From a virus, in the IMG/VR virus record IMGVR_UViG_3300001533_000415, positions 1 through 31,208 of that record: a DNA stretch of 31,208 nt. One strand, written 5' to 3'. A program made the position numbers and the translations under genes. Below, in pieces: positions 24,481-31,208 of this stretch; position 1 is the stretch's first letter; each line of letters starts with the position of its first letter. The notes under the pieces were generated by a model, which worked only from the letters and a program-made list of their open reading frames with translations, was not told where the DNA came from and did not search any database.

Positions 24481-25308
24481 ATGGCAGACACAGCAGACAA
24501 ACATATATACGCAGTAGCAGATTGGACTGGAACAATAGGGGCGGCAGGAGTATCAGACTCCTCCGTTACAACTATTCCCCTTGCCTCTGCAACAGGACTT
24601 ACAAACGGTAGAACCTATGTTCTGACAATAGACAGAGTAGATAGCGATGGAGCACCTACAGCTGCTAAAAAAGAGGCGGTAGTAGGAGTATTATCAGGAA
24701 CCGATCTAATAGACTGTATAAGAGGCTTTGAAGGAACAGCACAGGCACACGACGCGGGGGCGGTGGTAGAGCTGATAATGACGGCAGGTCAGTGGAACAG
24801 GCAAACGGAGGGAATACTTGAGGAACACAACGCAGACGGTACACACGGCGACATAAGCCTCGATGATTCAACAGACTTCACCACAGAACACAACGCAGAT
24901 GGTACACACGGCGATGTAAGTCTTGGAGACTCGACCGACTTTACAACAGAACACAACACAGACGGAACGCATGCAATAATAGATTACACAGCTATTAAGC
25001 AAAACCTTGTCACCTCTTCGGATGGAGCAACAGTAACTTTTGATTTGGACACTTCCAACTCTTTTACAGTAACTCTTGGAGGAAACAGGACACTCGCTTT
25101 ATCCAATGGAGATAACGGGCAATGCTTTGTTATCAGGTTAGTACAGGATGGAACGGGCTCAAGGACAGTAACTTGGTTTTCGACAATTAAATGGGCGGAT
25201 GGAGTAACCCCAACGCTTACTACAACAGGCGGAAAGGCGGATGTATTTGGCTTTATACAAACCTCTTCAGGTGCGTATGATGGATTTATAATCGGGCAAA
25301 ATCTATGA
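24481..25308 (+). CDS. Tail fibre-like protein with EHNADGTHGD repeats
   Basis: The 275-residue protein has an N-terminal beta domain (to about 110), a repeat region and a C-terminal beta domain. Residues about 115-163 hold two full and one partial copy of EHNADGTHGDxSLxDSTDFT, a stalk-like repeat. The C-terminal part (TSSDGATVTFDLDTSNSFTV, GGNRTLALSNGDNGQCFVIR, and IKWADGVTPTLTTTGGKADV) resembles the beta-rich tip domains of phage fibres. It lies after the tail protein and starts with a good AAAGGA site. It would form part of the host-binding apparatus. It joins the next gene by ATGA overlap. Confidence 0.72.
   Translation: MADTADKHIYAVADWTGTIGAAGVSDSSVTTIPLASATGLTNGRTYVLTIDRVDSDGAPTAAKKEAVVGVLSGTDLIDCIRGFEGTAQAHDAGAVVELIMTAGQWNRQTEGILEEHNADGTHGDISLDDSTDFTTEHNADGTHGDVSLGDSTDFTTEHNTDGTHAIIDYTAIKQNLVTSSDGATVTFDLDTSNSFTVTLGGNRTLALSNGDNGQCFVIRLVQDGTGSRTVTWFSTIKWADGVTPTLTTTGGKADVFGFIQTSSGAYDGFIIGQNL
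24823..24972 (+). repeat. Three 63-bp direct repeats in fibre gene
   Basis: Repeat units start at 24823, 24886 and 24949, each opening GAACACAAC(G/A)CAGA; the third is partial. The 63-bp period equals 21 codons, so copy number can change without breaking the frame, allowing fibre stalk length to vary. Confidence 0.8.
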
Positions 25309-25973
25309 GCGTATTAGTACAGGGAACAGCCACTAAATCAGCAACACAGGTAGACTCAACTACTTGGACCCATACAACAGTTGCAAAGACTAATTCAATG
25401 TTGGTGGTGGTTTTAAGTGCTAGAACAAGTGGGGATATTCTTCCCTCCGATGGTTTTGCGGTTACTTTTAACAGTGTGTCGATGACTAAACTTAGATTTG
25501 ATACTGGGTATAGATGTTGGTCGGCTATCTATTACTTGGTAAATCCAGCAGTGGGTGCTTACACAGTGTCAGCTTCTCCAGAGGTTGCGGGTGGGGGAAA
25601 TAATAGGAATTTAATGGGTGTTTCTTATCAACTTTACAATGTTAAGGGCATACAAGACAGCACAGGAACTACTGGAACAGCAACTAGTTCCTCTTTATCT
25701 AGAACAGCAACTAAGGCAGGTTCACTTATGATAGATGTTTCAAGACACGGAGGAAGCACTGTCGGGACTCTTGGTGCTTCTCAAACAGCAGTTTTTAATA
25801 CAACAATAACAGGTGGGGGTTCTACAAGTGTGCATCACAGCTCCTATAAGACAGTAGTTGCAGGTTCACAAAGCATGTCTTACTCTGGTAGAGATAGTGA
25901 TGTTTTTGTACATTCGGTTGCATTAATAGAACCAGAACCTACAGGAGGGGCTTTTTTGCTAAACATGATATGA
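25305..25973 (+). CDS. Beta-rich fibre or receptor-binding protein
   Basis: The 222-residue protein is nearly all beta strands with Ser, Thr and Gly (VDSTTWTHTTVAKTNSMLVV, then PSDGFAVTFNSVSM, VNPAVGAYTVSA), a jelly-roll-like pattern seen in phage fibre tips and surface-binding modules. It follows the first fibre gene by a 4-nt ATGA overlap, and the next tiny frame begins with another ATGA at its stop. No catalytic motif is visible. A receptor-binding or fibre-tip role is inferred from place and composition. Confidence 0.65.
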   Translation: MSVLVQGTATKSATQVDSTTWTHTTVAKTNSMLVVVLSARTSGDILPSDGFAVTFNSVSMTKLRFDTGYRCWSAIYYLVNPAVGAYTVSASPEVAGGGNNRNLMGVSYQLYNVKGIQDSTGTTGTATSSSLSRTATKAGSLMIDVSRHGGSTVGTLGASQTAVFNTTITGGGSTSVHHSSYKTVVAGSQSMSYSGRDSDVFVHSVALIEPEPTGGAFLLNMI

Positions 25974-26053
25974 ACGAGTATAAAATTACTAAATGTTGTC
26001 CTTGGTGGATCGTTTATTTTGAATATGGTCTAAAAAGATGGAACAAGAACTAG
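25970..26053 (+). CDS. Possible tiny gene (27 aa)
   Basis: The frame reads MNEYKITKCCPWWIVYFEYG, then seven more residues, and begins by ATGA overlap with the previous stop, as many real genes here do. It overlaps the next gene by 16 nt. Its Cys, Trp and Tyr content is unusual for chance sequence, but no ribosome binding site lies at proper distance. Weakly supported. Confidence 0.25.
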   Translation: MNEYKITKCCPWWIVYFEYGLKRWNKN

Positions 26054-26340
26054 TTAAAAACATCTCAACAATACTTGATCTGGGAACCTCCGCACTACTG
26101 CTTTATCTCCTTCTTGTGGTGTGGAAGGATAGAAAAGAAACCATAGAGGTTAAAGATGCGATTATATCCGAGAAAGACTCCTTAATGGAGGAGAACAGGA
26201 AAGAGGTTCTTGGCGTGGTAAGACATAACACTCTCACACAAGAGAGATTAACAAACATGATAGATAAAAGTATAAATGCAACAGAAACACTAACAGCGAG
26301 AATTTATCAAATTTTAGAAAGGAATAACAATGGGCATTAG
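26038..26340 (+). CDS. Membrane-anchored coiled-coil protein, lysis region
   Basis: This 100-residue protein has one membrane segment near the N-terminus (residues about 15-30, TSALLLYLLLVVW) followed by a charged helical cytoplasmic or periplasmic part (KDSLMEENRKEVLGVVRHNT and the following EIYQILER-like end). It lies just before a second membrane protein and the amidase, the usual place for holins and their regulators. One membrane segment suggests an antiholin or accessory rather than a classical holin. It ends with TAG, 11 nt into the next gene. Confidence 0.55.
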   Translation: MEQELVKNISTILDLGTSALLLYLLLVVWKDRKETIEVKDAIISEKDSLMEENRKEVLGVVRHNTLTQERLTNMIDKSINATETLTARIYQILERNNNGH

Positions 26341-26650
26341 AGAAATAGCGAAAATACTGACGGTCATATTCGCCCTAACATCCATACCCCCTTCCGTTCT
26401 CTTTGTGAAGATATTCGCACTTGAGAGGAAGGTACTACAAACCTCTAAAGAAAGGGATCTTAGCGGAAGGCTAGCATTCCTTTTTGTGGTGATCGCATTA
26501 ATGGCAATAATAAACGCTATAATGGGGCTGGCGGGGGTACTAGGATATGGAGCATTCGCGCACAACTTCTCACCGATAAGAAGCGCATTCACGGGGCTAG
26601 CGTTCACGCTGTCTACCTGGTCGCTGTACTTAATTCAGAGGAATTTGTAA
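26330..26650 (+). CDS. Putative holin (three membrane segments)
   Basis: The 106-residue protein has three hydrophobic stretches: residues about 8-27 (ILTVIFALTSIPPSVLFVKI), 48-73 (LAFLFVVIALMAIINAIMGL and beyond) and 84-101 (AFTGLAFTLSTWSLYLI). A small polytopic protein next to a peptidoglycan amidase gene is the usual form of a phage holin, which opens the membrane so that the enzyme reaches the wall. No known holin family is recognised from sequence alone. Confidence 0.6.
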   Translation: MGIREIAKILTVIFALTSIPPSVLFVKIFALERKVLQTSKERDLSGRLAFLFVVIALMAIINAIMGLAGVLGYGAFAHNFSPIRSAFTGLAFTLSTWSLYLIQRNL

Positions 26651-26824
26651 ATGAAGTTTATAGTCTTTGAAGACGAGAGCTACTCTCTTGTTGAGAGTGC
26701 TAAGGGAATTCCCCACGATATTAGAATTGCTACTACTCAGGTAGATGACAAGCTATACACCAAAAAGCAGCTAGAGGAGTTTAGAGATATTTTAATAAGG
26801 AGGCAACGTGGTTATAGAGGATAG
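26651..26824 (+). CDS. Small hypothetical protein (57 aa)
   Basis: The 57-residue frame starts directly after the previous TAA, with AGAGGAA about 8 nt upstream of its ATG, and ends with TAG 17 nt into the amidase gene. The product begins MKFIVFEDESYSLVESAKGI and ends in a charged helix (KKQLEEFRDILIRRQRGYRG). It fills the space exactly and carries the amidase ribosome binding site in its 3' end, so it is likely real and coupled to lysis expression. Function unknown. Confidence 0.65.
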   Translation: MKFIVFEDESYSLVESAKGIPHDIRIATTQVDDKLYTKKQLEEFRDILIRRQRGYRG

Positions 26825-27845
26825 AATAGGTAAGTACCTCCAAAAAGATAGAGCTTGGTATAACAGAGATGTTTCAAGAATTAAGTATCTAACCATACAC
26901 CATGACGCCATACCCCATGATGATAGAAGAACAGCAGATAGTATTTTAGATCTTATTATGTCTACCCATGTAAAGAACGGGTGGCCCGGGGCTTCGTATC
27001 ATTATTTTATCCACACAGACGGTACCATTTACCAGCTAAACAAACATTCCTGGGTAACATGGCACGATGGGCATAACTGGGATTCTTTAGGTATTCTTTT
27101 AACAGGATACTTTCACGACCCACATAATAATAAACCAACTGACGCACAGCTCAAATCCATGAGAGCTTTACTAAATAAATTACGCAGTCAGTATGATATC
27201 CCGATTAACAATGTTTTGGGGCATCGCCAGAGAATGGTAAATAGCTGCCCGGGAGATTTACTGTATCCCGAAGTTGAGAGATACCGTAAAAATCCGGAAG
27301 GAGAACAAATGGATTTTATAGATACCGATATTCCAACAGAGATCGAGGACGAGTTCAAGTTAAAAAAGATTGAACGCTACAACAAGTATTGGAGCTTTAG
27401 AGAAATTATAGCTGATTGGGTCATTTTGGTATCAGAATACGATAAACTCAAAGACTCCTCTAAAAAAGAGGCTCTAGAATTGACGAAGAGGGTATCGGAA
27501 TTGGACAAGGTACGTGTATCCCTACAAAAGGACATAAACTCCTTAGAAGCGAATCTAACGGCTCTGGAGGCACTGCGGGTAGAACAGGGGGAAGAAAGCC
27601 TCGAAAAACACCAAGAACTGCAAAAACAGTACGAAGAAGTAAGTTCGGCTCACGAAGACTTGCTAAAAGCATACACAAATCTGCAAGCAGATCTGGATGC
27701 AGGATACGCCGATCAGATTAAAAGACTCAAACAAACGATCAAAGATCAAGAGAGACGCATACTGCAACTTCAGAGACCAAAGCCCTCGGCCGGAGAAGCG
27801 TTCGAATTACTTATTGAGGCTCTGAGGGAGGCGATTATTAAATGA
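26808..27845 (+). CDS. N-acetylmuramoyl-L-alanine amidase (endolysin)
   Basis: The 345-residue protein begins with an Amidase_2/PGRP domain (residues about 20-160) that cuts the bond between muramic acid and the stem peptide. Zinc ligands are H31 (LTIHHDA), H139 (VLGHRQRM) and C147 (NSCPGDLL). A long coiled coil (about 205-335, with SVSELDKVRVSLQKD-like heptads) follows instead of a usual wall-binding domain; it may oligomerise the enzyme or bind the holin. AAGGAGG lies 4 nt before the GTG start. It shares 4 nt with the following small membrane gene. It may serve lysis or, if in the particle, entry. Confidence 0.88.
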   Translation: MVIEDRIGKYLQKDRAWYNRDVSRIKYLTIHHDAIPHDDRRTADSILDLIMSTHVKNGWPGASYHYFIHTDGTIYQLNKHSWVTWHDGHNWDSLGILLTGYFHDPHNNKPTDAQLKSMRALLNKLRSQYDIPINNVLGHRQRMVNSCPGDLLYPEVERYRKNPEGEQMDFIDTDIPTEIEDEFKLKKIERYNKYWSFREIIADWVILVSEYDKLKDSSKKEALELTKRVSELDKVRVSLQKDINSLEANLTALEALRVEQGEESLEKHQELQKQYEEVSSAHEDLLKAYTNLQADLDAGYADQIKRLKQTIKDQERRILQLQRPKPSAGEAFELLIEALREAIIK

Positions 27846-28054
27846 ATAAGATTATAGCTATTTACGAGAGCCTGCCTAAGACAGTTAAAGTGTTCGGTTA
27901 TTTGGCACTATCTACAATCCTTGCAGAGCTGCTCATCGAGCTGGGAGGACTAGAGCAGACCTTTCTTGTTAGAATAACAGCGCAGCTTATTAACTTAGGA
28001 CTTGTGTTTATAGAACAATCAGCAGGAGTGGTTAAGGAGAGATTTAGGAAATGA
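27842..28054 (+). CDS. Small membrane protein, possible holin
   Basis: This 70-residue protein has a hydrophobic segment at residues about 17-36 (VFGYLALSTILAELLIELGG) and a weaker second one at about 43-60 (VRITAQLINLGLVFIEQS), with a basic tail (VVKERFRK). It starts by ATGA overlap with the amidase and ends by ATGA overlap with the next fibre gene. Such a small protein right after an endolysin fits a second holin or antiholin, but no family is recognised. Confidence 0.6.
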   Translation: MNKIIAIYESLPKTVKVFGYLALSTILAELLIELGGLEQTFLVRITAQLINLGLVFIEQSAGVVKERFRK

Positions 28055-28992
28055 AACCCATCGGTTACGACCCACTCTTAGATAGTCCAATAGAGCACGG
28101 GCATGATTACGACGATGTTGCGGGTGTAACTGACGAATTGGATTTAAGGTATCTTAGACTTTCTGGAGATACGGTGGTAGGTTCCGTTTCACTTAAGCCC
28201 AACACAGACTCGGCATCATTGTTACGAATTTTTGAAGAAACCGCCAGTAATGTTGTTTTTAATGTAGATACTATAAACAGGTTGGTAGGTGTGGGTGGAA
28301 GTTTCATTGTGGGTTACAAAGTAAACATGGGGGAGTCCTCGGTATCTGGAAAAGCAAAATGCATAGATGGGATGGGATACTTAGATTTTGGTACTCCTTC
28401 TAATGTAACCGTAAATAGGGGGACGGGGGCAATGTCGGGATACGCCTTTTCGGATGACTTGGGCTGGGTAGCGTTTGGGGTAAGTGATGGCGGGGATGTG
28501 GTGGTAGATGTAACAACTGGGGAAATAACAGGAAAAGCCAAAATTCTTTCTACAGGTGAGTATCTTTATTTTTCCAGTTATAACGCCAACGCCGTGGTAG
28601 ATATAAATACTGGGATAATGTCGGGATACGCTTTTTCATTAGATTTTGGGTGGTTTGACTTTGAAGATACTGGAGTAACACTATCTGACTGGTCTCCAGC
28701 GGTAACTACTACAGAATATAGATTTCTAGTTAATGGGGTGGACGATGTCGTCCAAGCAGTGATAAAAGCCAGTTCAATTCAAACGGAAAATATATTGGAA
28801 GTACAAAGTAGTGTGGGAGGAGTGCTTTTTGGAATAGATAATGTGGGGAAAATTATTACGGACTCAAACGGGTTGGTTACCAACTTAAATGCGGATAGGC
28901 TGGATAATCTACATTATGCGGACATAATGGCCTCAATAGTAACCTTTGGGGATGAGGTAGTAAGTTATAATGGGGATGTGGTGTATAATTAA
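28051..28992 (+). CDS. Tail fibre protein with GYAFS-GW repeats
   Basis: The 313-residue protein starts with a short anchor (IEHGHDYDDVAGVTDELDLR), then a fibre part LLRIFEETASNVVFNVDTIN. Residues about 95-215 hold three related units built on SGKAK or SGYAFS, ending GWVAFG or GWFDFE. It closes with a fibre-type NADRLDNLHYAD segment. Units of the form SGYAWSENIGWI are, in my recollection, common in surface proteins of Patescibacteria, so the phage may have taken them from its host. It would be a receptor-binding fibre. It overlaps the lysis gene by 4 nt. Confidence 0.68.
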   Translation: MKPIGYDPLLDSPIEHGHDYDDVAGVTDELDLRYLRLSGDTVVGSVSLKPNTDSASLLRIFEETASNVVFNVDTINRLVGVGGSFIVGYKVNMGESSVSGKAKCIDGMGYLDFGTPSNVTVNRGTGAMSGYAFSDDLGWVAFGVSDGGDVVVDVTTGEITGKAKILSTGEYLYFSSYNANAVVDINTGIMSGYAFSLDFGWFDFEDTGVTLSDWSPAVTTTEYRFLVNGVDDVVQAVIKASSIQTENILEVQSSVGGVLFGIDNVGKIITDSNGLVTNLNADRLDNLHYADIMASIVTFGDEVVSYNGDVVYN

Positions 28993-28995
28993 AAT

Positions 28996-29382
28996 ATGAG
29001 ACTTGATACTTCTTCTATAACTAAGCTTTCTTCTACAGAGGTTGATGCTACAACAATAGCTACTACAACGCTTTACACAGTACCTACAGGATATACTTTT
29101 ATTCCCATGTTTGTAGTTATCAGGGTAACAGCTTATACGGCGGGTGCAAAAGACACCCAAGCCGTAGCCTCGTTTGGGGGAAATAGTGCAACTTATGACG
29201 ACTTTTTAAACTCAGTTACTTATACAGTAGCTAATGCAGATTATTTTCAAACAGACGGGCCTGCCGATTCAACGGAAGTGCCAGTACAGTCGGCGGGGGA
29301 TGTGTTTAAAGTATCTATAGAAACAGCCTCAAATGCGGATGTAGAAACATGGGCAGTGGATTTGTTTGGATATTTAATATGA
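28996..29382 (+). CDS. Small beta-rich structural protein
   Basis: The 128-residue protein is nearly all beta strand: TLYTVPTGYTFIPMFVVIRV, then FGGNSATYDDFLNSVTYTVA, and ADSTEVPVQSAGDVFKVSIE. This is the composition of small head-fibre or fibre-tip jelly-roll proteins in phages. It begins 3 nt after the previous stop and joins the next gene by a 4-nt overlap. No family is recognised with confidence; a fibre or decoration role is inferred. Confidence 0.6.
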   Translation: MRLDTSSITKLSSTEVDATTIATTTLYTVPTGYTFIPMFVVIRVTAYTAGAKDTQAVASFGGNSATYDDFLNSVTYTVANADYFQTDGPADSTEVPVQSAGDVFKVSIETASNADVETWAVDLFGYLI

Positions 29383-29663
29383 AAATAGAACCGATTACAT
29401 TAAAAACAGGAGTAACAGTGTCTTGGAAAGAGGTGATAGAAATAAATATAAACCTACTAAAAAAGCTCTCCCATATTACTACAGCTTATTGGAAGGATGA
29501 GATAGCTAGAAGTTCTGGAATGGAGCCTGTTTTTGTAGAAACAGATGATTTAAACGGGGATGAGTTTCCCTATCAAGAAGTCTTTGAAACGCTTTCTACC
29601 AAAGCGGAGGAGTTTATAAATAAAAGATTGGTAGAACCAATTATAGAATATGAAAAAAAATAA
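29379..29663 (+). CDS. Hypothetical protein (about 94 aa)
   Basis: I take the ATG at 29379, which overlaps the previous stop as ATGA; an upstream ATG at 29349 is in frame but lies in the previous gene. The product starts MKIEPITLKTGVTVSWKEVI and is then helical and charged (INLLKKLSHITTAYWKDEIA, EVFETLSTKAEEFINKRLVE). No family is recognised. The position after fibre genes suggests a fibre chaperone or accessory, which is a guess. The next gene begins 14 nt before its stop. Confidence 0.55.
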   Translation: MKIEPITLKTGVTVSWKEVIEININLLKKLSHITTAYWKDEIARSSGMEPVFVETDDLNGDEFPYQEVFETLSTKAEEFINKRLVEPIIEYEKK

Positions 29664-29940
29664 CATAAAAAACGCTATTTTGACAACGCTTATCGCCATT
29701 CTATCCGTGTTTGGTGTCTCACAGCAGGGAGAGGTGGCAGATTTAAGGGATCAAGTATCAACTTATGAGCGGGGAGAGGAAACCGCTATTTGTGTAGATA
29801 GGGCGTGGAATGCTTACTACGAGGGTTGGCGAAACGCCTGTTTAAATATAGACGAAGGGGCCGCCTGTGATTTGCCCTTGGAATTATCAGACCCCCTAGA
29901 TACAAAACTTTTGGAGGAATATGAACTCTGTAAAAAATAA
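29650..29940 (+). CDS. Exported cysteine-rich hypothetical protein
   Basis: The 96-residue protein starts MKKNNIKNAILTTLIAILSV, a basic start and hydrophobic segment like a signal peptide or membrane anchor. The remaining 70 residues carry four Cys (ICVDRAW, NACLNI, AACDLP, ELCKK), which could pair outside the membrane. It directly precedes and overlaps the DGR target-like gene by 20 nt. It may be a membrane partner of that protein, but no family is recognised. Confidence 0.6.
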   Translation: MKKNNIKNAILTTLIAILSVFGVSQQGEVADLRDQVSTYERGEETAICVDRAWNAYYEGWRNACLNIDEGAACDLPLELSDPLDTKLLEEYELCKK

Positions 29941-31208
29941 ATTAAAAATTCTGTTAGTAGCAGTCTTACTGTGTGCGGGTTCTAAAAATGCTTTTGCACT
30001 TCCCCCCTCTGCGGGTGTTTCGTCTCGGATTATCACAGTATATGACTATTTAGACGGAAAAGGTTTCGGGAATGATTCGGCGGGGTTTTGGGGGGATTAC
30101 GGGAAGTATTGGAATAGAGTTTATTCTGCTTCAAATGTTGCGTCTTTGATTACTACTACACCAGAATATTCTTCAGGTTCTCCTAATTCAACGGTAGCCT
30201 CAAAAATTATGGCACTTTATACCTCTTTAGTAGACGCTGATTTAGGAAGTGACGATGCTGGGTCGTGGGGGAACTGGGGGGTAGTGTGGAATAGAATTTA
30301 TTCTGCAACAAGATATAACTGTGCGGCTGGGTGGACTTTAGTCCCAGGAGATTCCCTGTACGGCACCGACGACTTCTGTGTTATGAAATACGAGGCTAAG
30401 TGCGACACAGATGGAGATGGAACAGGAGAAACAGCATCAGGCGCCCATGCCTCCTGTAATACTAATTATGATACCTGGGGCAATATTTTATCTGGCTGCC
30501 GGTGTATAGAAGATAAAGGCGGGCAGATTGTTTCTTCAGCTGCAGGAGCCCCAATAGCAAGAATAGCTCAAGATGCTGGTGGCAGTGGAGTTGACGCTAA
30601 AACCTACTGCCAGTCGCAAGGGTGGGAGTTAATAAGCAACGATCAATGGATGACCATAGCACGCAACGTGGAAAGTCAGGGAGCCAACTGGTGCGCCACT
30701 GATGGCACGGGATGTGGTAACAGCCCCGGCAGTCAATACCTAGTGTCGGGTCATAATGACAACGGCGGGGAAACAGGCACAGCAAAAGCCCTGCAAGCTT
30801 CAAGCGACGATACCCAAGGCTGCTATAACACCACTACAGATGGGTCTAATAATTGCGGAGGCACAGGCTCCCAACGTAGAACCCATTATCTTTCAAACGG
30901 ACAAGTAATCTGGGATCTGGCAGGAAACCTGTGGCAATGGACCGACGACACCATTATGGGGGCGGACAAGCCAGCCGGAGGTGCTTCTTGGGTAGAATGG
31001 ACTACCGTTTCAGACTACGGTTCATTAACATATGATGATTTAAAACCAAGTAACAATACCTGGAACAGTACTCAAAGAGTAGGTCAATATTATCAAGGTC
31101 CAGCCACCGGCGGCCCTTACGCTTTTCTGCGGGGCGCCCGTTGGAACAGTGGCACGATTGCCGGGGTGTCGACGCTCCTTTTGATCTATACGCCCGGGTA
31201 CTCGGGCA
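29921..31208 (+). CDS. Probable DGR target: exported FGE/C-type-lectin-fold protein, cut by window edge
   Basis: The frame runs 429 codons without a stop to the end of the window. Residues 1-26 are a signal peptide (KILLVAVLLCAG core, NAFA end). Two repeats follow (37-71 and 96-130), each ending WNR(V/I)YSA. From residue 134 comes a formylglycine-generating-enzyme-type C-lectin domain: CAAGWTLVPGDSLYGTDDFC, LISNDQWMTIARNVESQG, VIWDLAGNLWQWTDDT. The end, YAFLRGARWNSGTIAGVSTL, is where targets of diversity-generating retroelements carry their variable region. Expected family end is a GFRC-like strand, which is missing, so about 10-20 residues lie beyond. It may display a changing binding surface on host or phage. 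Confidence 0.8.
   Translation, partial: MNSVKNKLKILLVAVLLCAGSKNAFALPPSAGVSSRIITVYDYLDGKGFGNDSAGFWGDYGKYWNRVYSASNVASLITTTPEYSSGSPNSTVASKIMALYTSLVDADLGSDDAGSWGNWGVVWNRIYSATRYNCAAGWTLVPGDSLYGTDDFCVMKYEAKCDTDGDGTGETASGAHASCNTNYDTWGNILSGCRCIEDKGGQIVSSAAGAPIARIAQDAGGSGVDAKTYCQSQGWELISNDQWMTIARNVESQGANWCATDGTGCGNSPGSQYLVSGHNDNGGETGTAKALQASSDDTQGCYNTTTDGSNNCGGTGSQRRTHYLSNGQVIWDLAGNLWQWTDDTIMGADKPAGGASWVEWTTVSDYGSLTYDDLKPSNNTWNSTQRVGQYYQGPATGGPYAFLRGARWNSGTIAGVSTLLLIYTPGYSG
31124..31208 (+). other. Probable DGR variable region (left part)
   Basis: From FLRGARWNSG on, the residues align with the variable C-lectin surface of DGR targets, where relatives typically read RGGSWNNGANAGVFALNLNN. Here the positions usually held by Asn in the template are Ile, Ser, Leu, Ile and Tyr, while the framework G, A, G, V and L are kept. 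The DNA is clearly richer in G and C than the genes before it. No template copy or reverse transcriptase occurs in the window. Confidence 0.6.

Noticed and set aside
2790-26340. Global recoding of TAG as an amino acid
   Set aside because: TAG ends several genes sensibly (7429 before a terminator, 21614, 24366, 26340), no suppressor tRNA is visible, and no gene needs TAG to be sense apart from the terminase case.

Overview
The window reads as the structural half of a tailed double-stranded DNA phage genome, short-tailed (podovirus-like, P22-like neck and tail) by gene content. All recognisable genes lie on the + strand, are densely packed with many 4-nt ATGA or TTGA overlaps, and use a standard bacterial code: TAA, TGA and TAG all end genes. 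The host is not shown directly. A tail-fibre protein carries GYAF(S)..GW repeats like those common in Patescibacteria (candidate phyla radiation) surface proteins, and the last gene looks like the target of a diversity-generating retroelement (DGR), a system frequent in those bacteria and their phages. A Patescibacteria-like host is therefore a reasonable inference, not a proof.

Layout. 1-64: a nearly perfect 64-nt inverted repeat that hides the first gene's ribosome binding site. 68-2432: replication module with a primase-type zinc finger protein, a winged-helix initiator carrying iteron-like repeats, and a RecA-fold helicase-like ATPase. 2417-5020: small proteins, small terminase, and a large terminase split into ATPase and nuclease parts by two in-frame TAG codons. 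5106-8492: portal, two small proteins and the scaffold. 8516-10381: major capsid gene interrupted by a 972-nt group I intron that encodes an HNH endonuclease. 10445-11536: three small genes in the usual head-completion position. 11505-15692: a six-gene glycan cassette (two glycosyltransferases, a DUF616 protein, a sulfotransferase, a polysaccharide deacetylase and a methyltransferase). 15693-16086: structured non-coding gap. 16087-21614: two internal virion proteins. 21707-24366: neck/tail adaptor and large tail protein. 24481-25973: fibre-like proteins. 26038-28054: lysis region with holin candidates and an amidase. 28051-29663: second fibre region. 29650-31208: two exported proteins, the last a formylglycine-generating-enzyme/C-type-lectin-fold protein cut by the window edge inside its probable DGR variable region.

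How it works together. Initiator, zinc-finger protein and ATPase would open and prime the origin, which probably lies inside the initiator gene. The terminase pumps DNA through the portal into a shell built on the scaffold. Internal proteins, adaptor and fibres complete an infection-competent particle, and holin plus amidase release it. The glycan cassette could decorate the capsid or alter the host surface. Six intrinsic terminators fall at module boundaries, and two of them abut the next start codon directly.

The strongest discoveries are the group I intron, whose P1 pairing closes around the whole endonuclease gene, and the probable DGR target at the right edge, whose template and reverse transcriptase would lie outside the window.
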